64,000 bases of DNA from Bacteroidota bacterium (GCA_023389855.1 JAEWDZ010000008.1:1-64000); one strand, 5' to 3'. Shown: positions 9,469 to 18,656, counted from the stretch's first letter. Program-made: numbers and translations. Notes: generated by a model not told the origin, from the letters alone.

Positions 9469-9885
9469 TTATTCAATGGTTAATTTGCGTTCACCGTTAC
9501 TTAATACTTCGATCGTGACACGGCAGGTGTCTTCTGGTAGGAGTTCTTCGATGACTTCAGGCCATTCGATAAAGCATCTAGCACCTTCCTCCAAATAGGT
9601 GGCTATACCTACGTTGAGAGCATCTTCTATCTTTTCAAGTCGGTAGCAATCGATGTGATATACCACTTCGTTTGAAGGCGTCGTATATTGATTAGCAATA
9701 GCAAAGGTAGGGCTATTGACGATTTGAGAGATGCCCAGAGCACGACACAAAGCCGTAATGAAGGTGGTCTTCCCACTACCCATGGGGGCATAAAAAGCAA
9801 CAATTTTTCTATCCTTTGTACGATCTAGAAAAACTTCTGCTATGCGATCTATTTCTGATAACTGATGTATGATGAGTGTACACAT
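9469..9885 (-). CDS. tsaE: tRNA threonylcarbamoyladenosine biosynthesis ATPase TsaE
   Basis: ATPase that works with TsaB and TsaD to form t6A at position 37 of ANN-decoding tRNAs. The 138-residue protein shows the Walker A motif APMGSGKTT at residues 33-41, the family signature NSPTFAIANQY, YHIDCYRL and a late FIEWPE segment. Length matches YjeE/TsaE. It lies between porX and rbfA with short spacers (32 and 2 bases). Identification is firm. Confidence 0.95.
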   Translation of the reverse strand: MCTLIIHQLSEIDRIAEVFLDRTKDRKIVAFYAPMGSGKTTFITALCRALGISQIVNSPTFAIANQYTTPSNEVVYHIDCYRLEKIEDALNVGIATYLEEGARCFIEWPEVIEELLPEDTCRVTIEVLSNGERKLTIE

Positions 9886-9917
9886 TTTGATGATTACAGT
9901 TTATATGCTTAAAGATG

Positions 9918-11477
9918 CTACTTTCCTCCTTTGGGATCCAATACAATATAAGGGATCAGCATTTCCTCTAGGGATATGCCGCCATGCTGGAAGGTGTCTT
10001 TATAGTAGCTAACGTAATAGTTGTAATTATTCGGATAGGCAAAAAAGTGATCCTCACTACAAAAAACGAAACGATCTGAAAAATGCTTTTCGGGCAGTCC
10101 GTACTCTTTAGGTTTATCGATGGAAAAAACTTCTTTGGCATTGTAAGAGAGATTTTTTCCCAACTTATATCGTAGGTTGGTACTCGTGTTTTTTTCACCA
10201 ATAATGCGAACAGGATTTTGTACGCGTACACATCCATGGTCGGTTGTGAGTACTATTTTGTATCCCATTTGTGCGATCTTCTGAAAAATACGTAGTGTCG
10301 TAGAATGCTTAAACCAACTTCTAGTAAGTGATCGATAGGCTGGCTCATCGTGTGCAAGCTCTCTAATCATTTTGCTCTCGGTGCGTCCGTGGCAAAGCAT
10401 ATCTACAAAATTAAGAACAAATACATTGAGCGGATGTTCGGCAAGTTGGTCCATCCTATTCAGCAGTCTCTCCCCGAATTGGGTTTCATTTACTTTATGG
10501 TAGGAAAATGAAAATTTCTTGCGGTATCGATCCAGAAGGTTCTGTATCAAAGGTGCCTCATTGAGATTTTTACCTTCTTCACTCTCTTCATCGACCCACA
10601 AATGAGGGAACATACGCTCTATATCAACAGGCATCAGACCCGAGAAAATAGCATTTCGAGCATATTGCGTGGCGGTAGGCAGTATGGATAGGTATAGCTC
10701 TTCATGTCGGATATAAAAATCTTCAGAAAGGAATTCTTTTACAGCCAACCATTGATCCAACCGGAAGTTATCTATTAGAATAAAGAACAGTCTCTCTCCC
10801 GCCTCGAGCATTGGGAATATTTTCTTGGGGAAAAGATCTGGACTCATTATAGGCCTTTGTGCGGGATCTTTAAGCCATGTTTTATACTGATTTTTGATAT
10901 AGCGCGCAAATAATAATTCAGCCTCCTTGTATTGCATGAGAAACATTTCTTTGATTTCAGGGCTATATTTATCAATATCGATAACCCAGCGCATTAAGTT
11001 GCTATAGAGATCTTTCCATTCATTAATCGTAAGAGAAAGCGATAGACTACTCATAAGTTGGGCCGAGACTTCCCTGTAACCGCTGAGTGTAGCTTGCTCC
11101 ATGATGAGATTGCGATGAAGGATCTTTTTGAGAGAGAGCAGTAATTGGTGAGGATTGATAGGCTTGATGAGGAAGTCCGATATTTTACTGGCAATGGCTT
11201 TTTCCATCAGGTCTTCTTCTTCGCTTTTGGTGACCATTATTACAGGTATTTCGCTACGCTTGGCGCTAATCTGCATAAGCGTGTCAATCCCCGATAATCC
11301 TGGCATATTTTCATCCAATAGGATAGCATCAAATTGGTTGTCATCAATTAAATCCAATGCGTCACTGCCACTTAGAGCGCCAGTAACTAAATAACCTTTC
11401 TGCTCGAGAAAAAGGAAATGAGGCTTGAGTAGCTCCAGTTCATCATCTACCCATAGTATATGTGGTTTTGCAGTCAT
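9918..11477 (-). CDS. porX: PorX-type response regulator with PglZ domain
   Basis: Cytosolic response regulator that in Porphyromonas gingivalis, with PorY and the ECF factor SigP, controls type IX secretion genes. The 519-residue protein has an N-terminal receiver domain (acidic DDE at 11-13, phospho-acceptor Asp55 in LLDENMPG, MVTKSEEED with the conserved Lys) and a linker, then a C-terminal PglZ/alkaline-phosphatase-like domain from about residue 200 with LIDNFRLDQW, TTDHGCVRV and FHGG-type C-terminal metal-site elements. Length equals known PorX (~518). It heads a run of seven genes; a -7 box TACCTTTG lies about 150 bases upstream. No por structural genes are present here. Confidence 0.93.
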   Translation of the reverse strand: MTAKPHILWVDDELELLKPHFLFLEQKGYLVTGALSGSDALDLIDDNQFDAILLDENMPGLSGIDTLMQISAKRSEIPVIMVTKSEEEDLMEKAIASKISDFLIKPINPHQLLLSLKKILHRNLIMEQATLSGYREVSAQLMSSLSLSLTINEWKDLYSNLMRWVIDIDKYSPEIKEMFLMQYKEAELLFARYIKNQYKTWLKDPAQRPIMSPDLFPKKIFPMLEAGERLFFILIDNFRLDQWLAVKEFLSEDFYIRHEELYLSILPTATQYARNAIFSGLMPVDIERMFPHLWVDEESEEGKNLNEAPLIQNLLDRYRKKFSFSYHKVNETQFGERLLNRMDQLAEHPLNVFVLNFVDMLCHGRTESKMIRELAHDEPAYRSLTRSWFKHSTTLRIFQKIAQMGYKIVLTTDHGCVRVQNPVRIIGEKNTSTNLRYKLGKNLSYNAKEVFSIDKPKEYGLPEKHFSDRFVFCSEDHFFAYPNNYNYYVSYYKDTFQHGGISLEEMLIPYIVLDPKGGK

Positions 11478-11628
11478 AGATAGCGAAAATAGAATAACAG
11501 CCCATAGTGAACATGAAGGAGTTCTCCGTTTGATATAAAAAATAGCAATTAAGTCTGGCGGTTGCCCTTCTTACCTATTTGAGGAGTAGTACTAAGCTCC
11601 ATGCATCATATCCATAGACTCTTTATCA

Positions 11629-11636
11629 CAAAGGTA
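11629..11636 (-). promoter_or_regulatory. Candidate -7 box upstream of porX
   Basis: On the minus strand the bases read TACCTTTG, a full match to TAnnTTTG, about 150 bases before the porX ATG. No TTG is seen at the expected -33 distance, so only the -7 part supports it. Confidence 0.4.
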
Positions 11637-11734
11637 AACAAAAAAAAGAAATATGGAGGTGTTGGAAAACTCTCTCGATCCAATGCAATGTAAGCGATTG
11701 TTTTTTGGGGAAACACTATCGATAACTATATCTC

Positions 11735-13309
11735 TTAAAATTGAAAGTATATGAAGGGTTGTACATCAGCACTTTTTACTTGAAATACAAAGAATACAAG
11801 TAGGGTAAACAGCAATACCTGTAGGAGGAAAGGACTACGCGTAAGCCCTCTTTGCGCTCCGCGTCGCCAATGCCGCGGAAGAAAATGAAGAATATATCCC
11901 AAAACGATAAAGATAAATACCAAAGTATACCCCGAAATAAATTGGGTAAATACCTCTGGATGAAAAGCGTAGAGCATCTGATGGATCATTTGCATGCCGC
12001 TTTCGAAGCTCGAGGCACGGAAAAATAAGAATAAAAAGACGACATAGTGAAAAGTAACAAGTATCCCCAAGCATCTCCAAAAGGGGCGCATCTCTTTACC
12101 CCAAACTTTACTTTTAGGGAAGATGCGCATCCATAGCTTGTGAATTGCCAAGGCTAGACCATGCATCCCACCCCAAAAAATAAATTGCCAAGCAGCACCA
12201 TGCCAAAGGCCTCCCAAAAGCATTGTTACAAGTAGATTGAGGTAGGTGCGAAAGCGTCCTTTGCGATTGCCTCCAAGAGGAATATAGAGATAATCCTTCA
12301 ACCAGGAACTTAGAGATATATGCCATCTCCGCCAAAACTCTGTTATGGTTGCGGCATTGTATGGCACATCAAAGTTGTCATTGAATTTAAATCCTAAGAA
12401 CAACGCAATGCCTATGGCCATATCACTGTAGCCTGAAAAATCGCAGTATATCTGAAGAGCATACCCATAGGCAGCTAAGATATTCTCGACTCCAGAGTAT
12501 AAAGCAGGAGCCTCGAAAACACGGTCGACGAAATTAAGGCTGATGTAGTCGGAGATGATCGCTTTTTTAAAGAGACCGATCATTACCAAAAAAAGACCTT
12601 TGCCAAAATTACCTTTACTCAGATAGGGCGTACGATATATCTGAGGGATAAAGTCTTTGGCTCGGACGATAGGACCCGCAACTAATTGGGGGAAAAAAGA
12701 AACATAAAAGAGATAATCTATCCACCTGTTAAGGGGCTTGACATCTCCTCTGTATACATCGATAATGTAGCTAAGAGACTGGAATGTAAAGAAGGATATA
12801 CCTACAGGAAGGATTATCGGTAGTCCTTCCCACGATAAAGATTCTGTATGGGATATTCCTGCAATTGTGCCAATTGAATTAATTGAATTTACTACTATCG
12901 TAGCCAAAAAATTGAAATACTTGAAAAATGCCAAAATCCCCAAGTCTATTCCTACTGAAAGTGTTACCCAACGTTTTCGCAACTCTTTGCTTTCGGCCTT
13001 TTCGATACATCTACCGATTATAAAATCAGATGTAACCATCGCTACTAGCAGTATTAGATATAGACCGCTACACTTATAGTAAAAGTAAAGAGAAAAAAGT
13101 GTAACGTATAGAATTCGTGCTTTTGTCTGGTGTTTCAGAAGGCGATATATAACCAAAAAGCAAAGAAATAAAGCAAAAAAAAGACCTGACGAAAAAATAA
13201 GTGGTTGCGTAGCCTCGTACCGTAAAATAGTCGGTACGAGGCTAATATCTAAACCATTGATGTATTCAAGAAATGGCGTACATATCTTTGATAGTGCGTC
13301 TTGTATCAT
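11735..13309 (-). CDS. MBOAT-family O-acyltransferase (AlgI/PatA-like)
   Basis: Multi-pass membrane O-acyltransferase that moves acyl groups, usually acetate, across the inner membrane to a periplasmic acceptor. The 524-residue protein contains the hallmark WRRWHISLSSWLKDYLYIP segment near residue 325 and the catalytic-His region GGLWHGAAWQFIFWGGMHG near 375. Residues around 185-210 (FPQLVAGPIVRAKDF) are also typical of the AlgI/DltB/PatA branch. It follows two SGNH genes by 9 bases; MBOAT plus SGNH pairs are the known arrangement for polysaccharide or peptidoglycan O-acetylation. The acceptor is not known from the sequence. Confidence 0.9.
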   Translation of the reverse strand: MIQDALSKICTPFLEYINGLDISLVPTILRYEATQPLIFSSGLFFALFLCFLVIYRLLKHQTKARILYVTLFSLYFYYKCSGLYLILLVAMVTSDFIIGRCIEKAESKELRKRWVTLSVGIDLGILAFFKYFNFLATIVVNSINSIGTIAGISHTESLSWEGLPIILPVGISFFTFQSLSYIIDVYRGDVKPLNRWIDYLFYVSFFPQLVAGPIVRAKDFIPQIYRTPYLSKGNFGKGLFLVMIGLFKKAIISDYISLNFVDRVFEAPALYSGVENILAAYGYALQIYCDFSGYSDMAIGIALFLGFKFNDNFDVPYNAATITEFWRRWHISLSSWLKDYLYIPLGGNRKGRFRTYLNLLVTMLLGGLWHGAAWQFIFWGGMHGLALAIHKLWMRIFPKSKVWGKEMRPFWRCLGILVTFHYVVFLFLFFRASSFESGMQMIHQMLYAFHPEVFTQFISGYTLVFIFIVLGYILHFLPRHWRRGAQRGLTRSPFLLQVLLFTLLVFFVFQVKSADVQPFIYFQF

Positions 13310-13318
13310 TCCCTAGAA

Positions 13319-14488
13319 TTATTTTACTTGTTGCATTTCGTTGATGACTCCTAGAAGGTAATTGGCGATGAGAGTGCCTAACTCTTGGTACCCTTTAATC
13401 GTAAAATGAATCCCATCACGGTTGTAATATTCACCCGTTTTACGCCGTCGTATAGCGCCCTCCCGTTCGCCCATTCCTCTGTACAAATCATAATATAGAC
13501 AATGGTATTTTTTGCTTATATACTCTAATGCGGCAGATACTTTTTGTGTATTGCTATTAAACGTTTTCCTTAGGTTGAAACTGGCTGGGGGAGATGTCAA
13601 GACGATAGTTGCAGTAGGCATCTCATTGGATAGTCTGTGTACTAAACGGTCGGCCTGCCGCTGAAATTCCTCGCTATTGAAACGTGGCGAAAGCGATTCA
13701 TTCGTTCCAAGAGAGATTATGATGATGTGCGGGTGTAGCAAGGATAACGATTTGCTTACTTCATCTCTGTCGTAGTTTGCATACATAGCGCCATTGAGAG
13801 CAATGCTGCTGTATAAGACCGGACGCACAAAAGGAAATAGCTCTTCATGCGAGTCCATGAGTACTGCTCCTCCATAGGTATATGTTTTACTAGTACTTTT
13901 TGAGGGTATCAAAGTAACCTCTCTTTTGCTACTCGGTAGTATAAGGGTGTCTGCGACCATCCCGGCCCTTTCGCTTGTACCCACTATGTATGCAGCTTTT
14001 TCCCCTTTAATTTTTAGTGGAGGTGAGAAAGTCTCACGAAAATAAACGATGGTATTGAATGGATAACGAAAACATTTGATATTGAATGAAAAAGAGGCAC
14101 CGTTACGTTTTATCGTAATACATGTTGGACTCATAGGGATGCAACTATTCGTGTAGCTGAGTCGGCAGTCTATCCATTTTTCTGGAGATGTGTAGCTATA
14201 GCTTTCAGGAGCGTTGGTCCCAGCAATTCTGTAGGGAGTGATTGCTCCATAACCAGCAAGCGGATAATTTTTTTCAATGGTTTTTCGGACTTCGTCGGCC
14301 AAATAACCGCTTTGTAAATGGCTATCGCCAATATGGATAATCCGCAAGGGTGAAAACAAACGGTTGCCTAGTGCTTTTATCTCACTACGGGGGGCCGTGT
14401 TAATGGTGTATTCATTCTCTTTTTGCGTCTGTGCCCTACATGGCAAATATAGCAAGAGGAGGAACAGAGAAAGTAGCCGCCAGATCAT
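13319..14488 (-). CDS. Secreted SGNH/GDSL hydrolase-fold protein
   Basis: Probable periplasmic acetyl-transferase or esterase working with the adjacent MBOAT protein. The 389-residue product has a signal peptide (SLFLLLLYLPCRAQ), block I IHIGDSHLQSG with nucleophile Ser56, block III LGTNES (with the conserved Asn) and block V RDGIHFTIKGY carrying the catalytic Asp and His. All the catalytic blocks are intact. Its ATG overlaps the stop of the upstream SGNH gene (ATGA), which indicates translational coupling. The exact acceptor and direction of reaction (adding or removing acetate) cannot be told. Confidence 0.85.
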   Translation of the reverse strand: MIWRLLSLFLLLLYLPCRAQTQKENEYTINTAPRSEIKALGNRLFSPLRIIHIGDSHLQSGYLADEVRKTIEKNYPLAGYGAITPYRIAGTNAPESYSYTSPEKWIDCRLSYTNSCIPMSPTCITIKRNGASFSFNIKCFRYPFNTIVYFRETFSPPLKIKGEKAAYIVGTSERAGMVADTLILPSSKREVTLIPSKSTSKTYTYGGAVLMDSHEELFPFVRPVLYSSIALNGAMYANYDRDEVSKSLSLLHPHIIIISLGTNESLSPRFNSEEFQRQADRLVHRLSNEMPTATIVLTSPPASFNLRKTFNSNTQKVSAALEYISKKYHCLYYDLYRGMGEREGAIRRRKTGEYYNRDGIHFTIKGYQELGTLIANYLLGVINEMQQVK

Positions 14489-16035
14489 AATCCCATTTGT
14501 TGATAGAGCTCATATTCTGCGATAAAACTGTTGCCCAGAAGATTAGCCAGTTGTTTTCCACCACGAAAACTGAGATGTGTATAATCTTTTGCAGCCCATC
14601 CACGCGTGACGTAAGCTGATATACCCCCATCTTTTTGCATAGCTTTATAGGTATCCCAGAAGACAATCCCTTTTTGTTTGGCAAGATCAAGGAGGGCTTT
14701 CCTCATAGAAAGTATCGAAGGCATGGATTGCATCCCGTTTGCACTACGGGCTCCTCGATCCGAAGGCCCTAAAAGCAAAATATCACTTTCAGGAAAACAG
14801 TCTCGAAGATGGTCAATGACCTTACTCATCTGATGAATATAGGATGAGTAGTTGTGGCGATCAGCTGCAACTACATTTAAGCCATATTGCAGTACGATAA
14901 GATGCGGCTTTCTCGCCATGTTCATACTTCTAGAAACGCCTAGGTCGATATGTGCTAACTGCGTACCGCTACTACCTCTGAGAGAGAAATTGTCTATGCA
15001 TATAGCACTCTTCTGATGTTGGTCTAGAGCGATGCCGTAGAATATGCCCTCACTTTCTTCGGGAAACGTAATTTTTACTTTGCCATCGACTATCGGGAAG
15101 GTAAAAGTCTGTATTTGCTGATAGCTTTTCTCGCTACCTATAGCGGTAGTCGTAGCTATCTCACTTTCTTCCAACGAGTGGGCTTTTTCTTCATTATTTT
15201 CGATAGAATCTGGCAGGGATGCTTTTTTATTACTGAGGTCTGAAGCTCCCTTTAGAATATGATGAATGACCGTATCTCCCGTTGAAATATCTATAGGAAT
15301 GGGCTTTTTGGACGAATAGTAGATAGTCGCGTCGATATCTCTTTTTTTCTCTTCTAAGCTATAGCTGACATACGCCCCCGCCTTTTTTATCTGATACCAA
15401 TATCCACTTAAATAATGACTTTTCCCTTTATGGGCATCGACGGTTTTCCATCCATAAAAAGTGTGTTTTATCCCTTTTCTAAAGCCAGCAACATGACTGG
15501 TAATAGGCATAAATCCAACTCCAGAACCGCCAAAATGTGATTGCAAGATGGCGCGAAGATCGTAAGTAAGGATATCCCCTTCTATAAAAGAGTCTCCAGC
15601 AAAAGCTATGTGGACCTGTTCTTTGTCCTTTATTGCTTGCATCGTATGAGCAACCCCCCTGTGTCCTTGCGAGAAATCCTGAAGTAGAAGTTCGGAGTCC
15701 GTAGAGTCTTTTGATGCTGCAAGAATCTGTAAATAAAGAGAATCTCGATGAGCATCCTCTTTACTTTCTTGGGTTGTATCTAATGAATAGACGAGAGTTG
15801 GAGCGGCTGTAGATAGCTGATCGTCATTTGGTCCAATGGCGATAGTATTATCTGCATCATGGAGGCTGTCTATGGGGGCAAGATCTCCTTCAGAAGGATT
15901 AAGCTGACTTAAAGGATCCACTTTCTTTATGGTCAGGCCTCCTATTTCTTGTGGTAAAAAAGATAAGCAGATACTTATTAACCAAACCAGCAGCAAGAAA
16001 AAGAAAAGCCGCCAAGTATAATCCTTTTGTCTCAT
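14485..16035 (-). CDS. Membrane-anchored SGNH hydrolase-fold protein
   Basis: A 516-residue protein with an N-terminal transmembrane anchor (LFFFLLLVWLISICLSFL), a low-complexity periplasmic linker of about 100 residues, and a C-terminal SGNH domain: AFAGDSFIEGD with Ser149, LQYGLNVV as block III, and DYTHLSFRGG near the end with Asp and His. An insertion between residues about 250 and 300 is poorly conserved in appearance. It is coupled to the second SGNH gene and lies 6 bases after nhaA. Together with MBOAT it probably forms an O-acetylation module like AlgX/AlgJ or PatB systems. The substrate is unknown. Confidence 0.82.
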   Translation of the reverse strand: MRQKDYTWRLFFFLLLVWLISICLSFLPQEIGGLTIKKVDPLSQLNPSEGDLAPIDSLHDADNTIAIGPNDDQLSTAAPTLVYSLDTTQESKEDAHRDSLYLQILAASKDSTDSELLLQDFSQGHRGVAHTMQAIKDKEQVHIAFAGDSFIEGDILTYDLRAILQSHFGGSGVGFMPITSHVAGFRKGIKHTFYGWKTVDAHKGKSHYLSGYWYQIKKAGAYVSYSLEEKKRDIDATIYYSSKKPIPIDISTGDTVIHHILKGASDLSNKKASLPDSIENNEEKAHSLEESEIATTTAIGSEKSYQQIQTFTFPIVDGKVKITFPEESEGIFYGIALDQHQKSAICIDNFSLRGSSGTQLAHIDLGVSRSMNMARKPHLIVLQYGLNVVAADRHNYSSYIHQMSKVIDHLRDCFPESDILLLGPSDRGARSANGMQSMPSILSMRKALLDLAKQKGIVFWDTYKAMQKDGGISAYVTRGWAAKDYTHLSFRGGKQLANLLGNSFIAEYELYQQMGL

Positions 16036-16041
16036 GTAGGA

Positions 16042-17436
16042 CTATGATTTTTCCTTGATGATAGCTGTAAGTTGGTCTCGATTCTTATTATTGTAATAGC
16101 ACGATAATAGGCACCATCCTGCTATAGCCGAAGCAGCACTTCCCAGTAGAATGCCAAGTTTGGCATTGTTTAGTACGGAGGCTAAGTCCGGCGCGGAAAA
16201 GGAGAGTGAGGATATAAACAATGATACGGTGAAGCCGATGCCTCCTAAGAAAGATACCCCAATAAGACTTTTGTCGTCCATACCATCGGGGTAGGCACTC
16301 TTAGTCAGTTTCATATACAACTTAGAGAAAAAGAATATTCCTATAGGCTTTCCAAGGAATAAGCCAATAAAGATAGCTAAGGGTACACCCATCAAGTCAC
16401 CCATATTTACACCCTTAAAACTGATGCCTGCATTGACAAATGCGAAGAGCGGGAGTATGAGGTAATTGACCATGGATGTAATCTTCCTTTCCATTCTTTG
16501 TGCAGGAGATACAGCACAATTGGAAAAGGTTTGTATGCTATTAATTACTTTGAGTTGCTCTCTAGGAAGGACGATGACCCCTCGTCGGGCCAGTTTGAGT
16601 GCATCTTCGGGGAATAAATTGAGCGATGCTTTCAGCCTTTCTACCATGTCTACCGTTTTAATTTTTGGCGTTACAGGCATCACAAAACCGATAAGAACAC
16701 CCGCTAGCGTGGTATGTACTCCCGAGTGGAGAAAGAAAAACCATGTCACAATCAATCCTAGACCATAGGCCCAAAGATGAGTTACACCACAGCGTCCTAA
16801 GAGGTATACTGCTGCAATTACAGCAATCCCAAAGAGGAGCATCGTGACGTTGATATACGAAGTATAAAAAAGTGCAATAACTAATATACCTCCAATATCA
16901 TCTGCTACTGCCAGAGTCGCCAAAAAAGTCTTGAGCATCGGTGATACTCCTTTGATGGACGAGATAATAGCTAAAGCAAAGGCGATATCGGTGGCCATGG
17001 GAATGGCTGTCCCTTTGATACCAGTCGCATCATGACATACTAGTAGATACAACAAAACGGGTATAATCATGCCCCCTACAGCTGCTACTACGGGGTGCAT
17101 CGCCCTCTTGAAACTAGAAAGGTGACCTACGAGCGATTCTTGTTTTATCTCAAGACCGATATTCAGGAAAAAAAGCACCATAAGCACGTCATTGGCAAAC
17201 TGGAGCAGATTCATCGTTTCTCCTTGATGTGAGAAAAGATTGAAGTCTCCTACCTGCAAAATGATGGGCCAATCCAAGATCTTAAAATAGCCTTCTGCCA
17301 AAGGAGAGTTCGCAATGATAGCCACCAATACAGTGGTTATGAGTAGGAGAATAGATGCGTTTGGATGCTTAAGACGGTACAAGATCTGTTTCCACCTTCC
17401 TCCGACAGATCTTTCTTTTTTTTCGATATGGGTCAT
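16042..17436 (-). CDS. nhaA: Na+/H+ antiporter NhaA
   Basis: Inner-membrane sodium/proton antiporter for sodium and pH homeostasis. The 464-residue protein carries the diagnostic adjacent aspartates in TLAVADDIGGILVIALFYT, the MPMATDIAFA-like element (AIPMATDIAFALAI) and GIGFTVSLFISSLSF near the C-terminus, as in NhaA. It is about 75 residues longer than the E. coli protein, with a loop insertion around residues 265-310. It is the first gene before the SGNH/SGNH/MBOAT set (6-base spacer), so sodium export and envelope acetylation may be co-expressed. The 300-base region upstream is rich in stem-forming repeats. Confidence 0.95.
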   Translation of the reverse strand: MTHIEKKERSVGGRWKQILYRLKHPNASILLLITTVLVAIIANSPLAEGYFKILDWPIILQVGDFNLFSHQGETMNLLQFANDVLMVLFFLNIGLEIKQESLVGHLSSFKRAMHPVVAAVGGMIIPVLLYLLVCHDATGIKGTAIPMATDIAFALAIISSIKGVSPMLKTFLATLAVADDIGGILVIALFYTSYINVTMLLFGIAVIAAVYLLGRCGVTHLWAYGLGLIVTWFFFLHSGVHTTLAGVLIGFVMPVTPKIKTVDMVERLKASLNLFPEDALKLARRGVIVLPREQLKVINSIQTFSNCAVSPAQRMERKITSMVNYLILPLFAFVNAGISFKGVNMGDLMGVPLAIFIGLFLGKPIGIFFFSKLYMKLTKSAYPDGMDDKSLIGVSFLGGIGFTVSLFISSLSFSAPDLASVLNNAKLGILLGSAASAIAGWCLLSCYYNNKNRDQLTAIIKEKS

Positions 17437-17742
17437 TAGATGCTACTATGGTCGGTATAAGAGAGACGTAAAAGCATAGCTATGGAGTGTCAATCGACAA
17501 TAAGCGGCACTCCATAGGTTCTGTATAAAAGCTTAAAGCATAATAATACGGATGCAATAAGACAAAAGGGGACAGCTCCAAATGAAAACTGTCTACTCTA
17601 GCGACATCCGTACAGAGAGAGCCTGAGTCCTCCGTAAAATGAACTTATTGTAAAGGTTATCTTCTGAAATATCAAATGGCTGAAAACAAAAGTCGTGGTA
17701 TTGTGTCCAGCCACTAGGTAGTATATATTGTTGGAGCACAAA
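17437..17742. other. Structured leader region upstream of nhaA
   Basis: No gene is seen. Stem-forming inverted repeats occupy most of it: TATGGAGTG 17481-17489 with CACTCCATA 17508-17516, and TACGGATG 17547-17554 with CATCCGTA 17605-17612 enclosing GACAG 17571-17575 with CTGTC 17589-17593. On the minus strand these would fold in the nhaA 5' UTR. No match to a named riboswitch could be recognised by eye. Confidence 0.4.
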
Positions 17743-17925
17743 TTATTTTGCGTCCGTACTATCTACCTTACGACTGAAGATAATATAGAGCACCAACCCT
17801 ACTATCTCGATTACTAAACCGAGACTAAGTGTAAGATTAGAGGTCATATTCATAAGAGCAGGAATTGCTATTACGAGAATTCCTATTAAAACAATAATTA
17901 AGCCTATATTTTTCATAGCAATCAA
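17743..17925 (-). CDS. Small two-helix membrane protein
   Basis: A 60-residue (57 if started at the second Met, 17916) hydrophobic protein of unknown function with two predicted membrane helices (IGLIIVLIGILVIAIPALM and LSLGLVIEIVGLVLYIIF) and a short charged tail RKVDSTDAK. A near-consensus promoter (TTG, 19 bases, TAACTTTG) lies just upstream at 17948-17977, which supports this as a real gene. It is isolated from its neighbours by a strong terminator upstream and the nhaA leader downstream. Confidence 0.65.
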   Translation of the reverse strand: MIAMKNIGLIIVLIGILVIAIPALMNMTSNLTLSLGLVIEIVGLVLYIIFSRKVDSTDAK

Positions 17926-17947
17926 TATCTTGCGTTTATATCCTACG

Positions 17948-17977
17948 CAAAGTTAGAGAATTTATCCGAATTGGCAA
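17948..17977 (-). promoter_or_regulatory. Promoter of the small membrane protein gene
   Basis: On the minus strand: TTG (17975-17977), a 19-base spacer, then TAACTTTG (17948-17955), matching the Bacteroidetes -33/-7 pattern. It lies 23 bases before the start codon. Confidence 0.65.
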
Positions 17978-18001
17978 GTACTATAGAAGAAAAAACTCCT
18001 C

Positions 18002-18055
18002 TGATCAACCTAAAACAAGTGGGATTCTGCAATCCCACTTGTTTTAGGTTGATCA
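18002..18055 (-). terminator. Long perfect hairpin after the His-rich lipoprotein gene
   Basis: Two 25-base arms (18002-18026 and 18031-18055) are perfectly complementary around a 4-base loop CTGC. On the minus strand a run of six T residues follows about 7 bases later. It probably ends the TonB receptor/lipoprotein transcript. The perfect, long stem is unusual for a simple terminator and could be a remnant of a small mobile palindrome. Confidence 0.65.
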
Positions 18056-18152
18056 ACTCTCTGTACAGATATTTTTTACGGTTCATTCTATCCGTGCAAC
18101 TAAGTCGGGAGGACTAAGCTACTGATCCCTACAGAGAAATTATCGCAATGCA

Positions 18153-18656
18153 TTAATTGTGATTATGTTCGTGGTCATGATCGTGGTCATGGTCATGATC
18201 GTGATCAGGAGCATCTTGGCTAAGAACAATATCACGTGCAACTACTTGTTCGTTGCCACTTTCGTCACTTACATATACCATCAGGTGATAGTCTCCTGGA
18301 GTTGCATTGGCAGGGATTACGATGTCGTGGTGATGGATGTGCGCTTCTCTTTTACCCGACAAATCGTAGCTTTTCTGGAAAGCGAAAGGTGTGGTATTGT
18401 CGTCATGGCGAGTTATAGCACTGTGAGTATGGTGGTCGAAATTGTTGTGGACTTCGATCTTGTAGCCCTTCAGCATTTGGTTGTCTTTGACATCCATTTC
18501 GAAATGTACACCATGGTCATTACCAATTTTTAGTACAGCACCATGAGCAGGAGATTTCAGATATACACTGGGACGTTCGTTGTCTTGGTTTATACATCCT
18601 ACAAATGAGAAGCTCGCAATGAGCAAGGCCATCAAGGCCGGCATGATTTTTTTCAT
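18153..18656 (-). CDS. DUF4625-like lipoprotein with His-rich C-terminus
   Basis: Predicted lipoprotein of 167 residues: signal peptide ending in the lipobox FVGC (Cys21), then a single Ig-like beta domain similar to DUF4625 (YLKSPAHGAVL, GDYHLMVYVSDESGNE) and a C-terminal tail of alternating Asp/His repeats. Extra His pairs occur inside the domain (NNFDHHTHS, AHIHHHDIV). This suggests binding of zinc, copper or nickel at the cell surface or periplasm. It starts 16 bases after the TonB receptor stop, so the two are probably co-transcribed and functionally linked. The metal is an inference. Confidence 0.8.
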   Translation of the reverse strand: MKKIMPALMALLIASFSFVGCINQDNERPSVYLKSPAHGAVLKIGNDHGVHFEMDVKDNQMLKGYKIEVHNNFDHHTHSAITRHDDNTTPFAFQKSYDLSGKREAHIHHHDIVIPANATPGDYHLMVYVSDESGNEQVVARDIVLSQDAPDHDHDHDHDHDHEHNHN

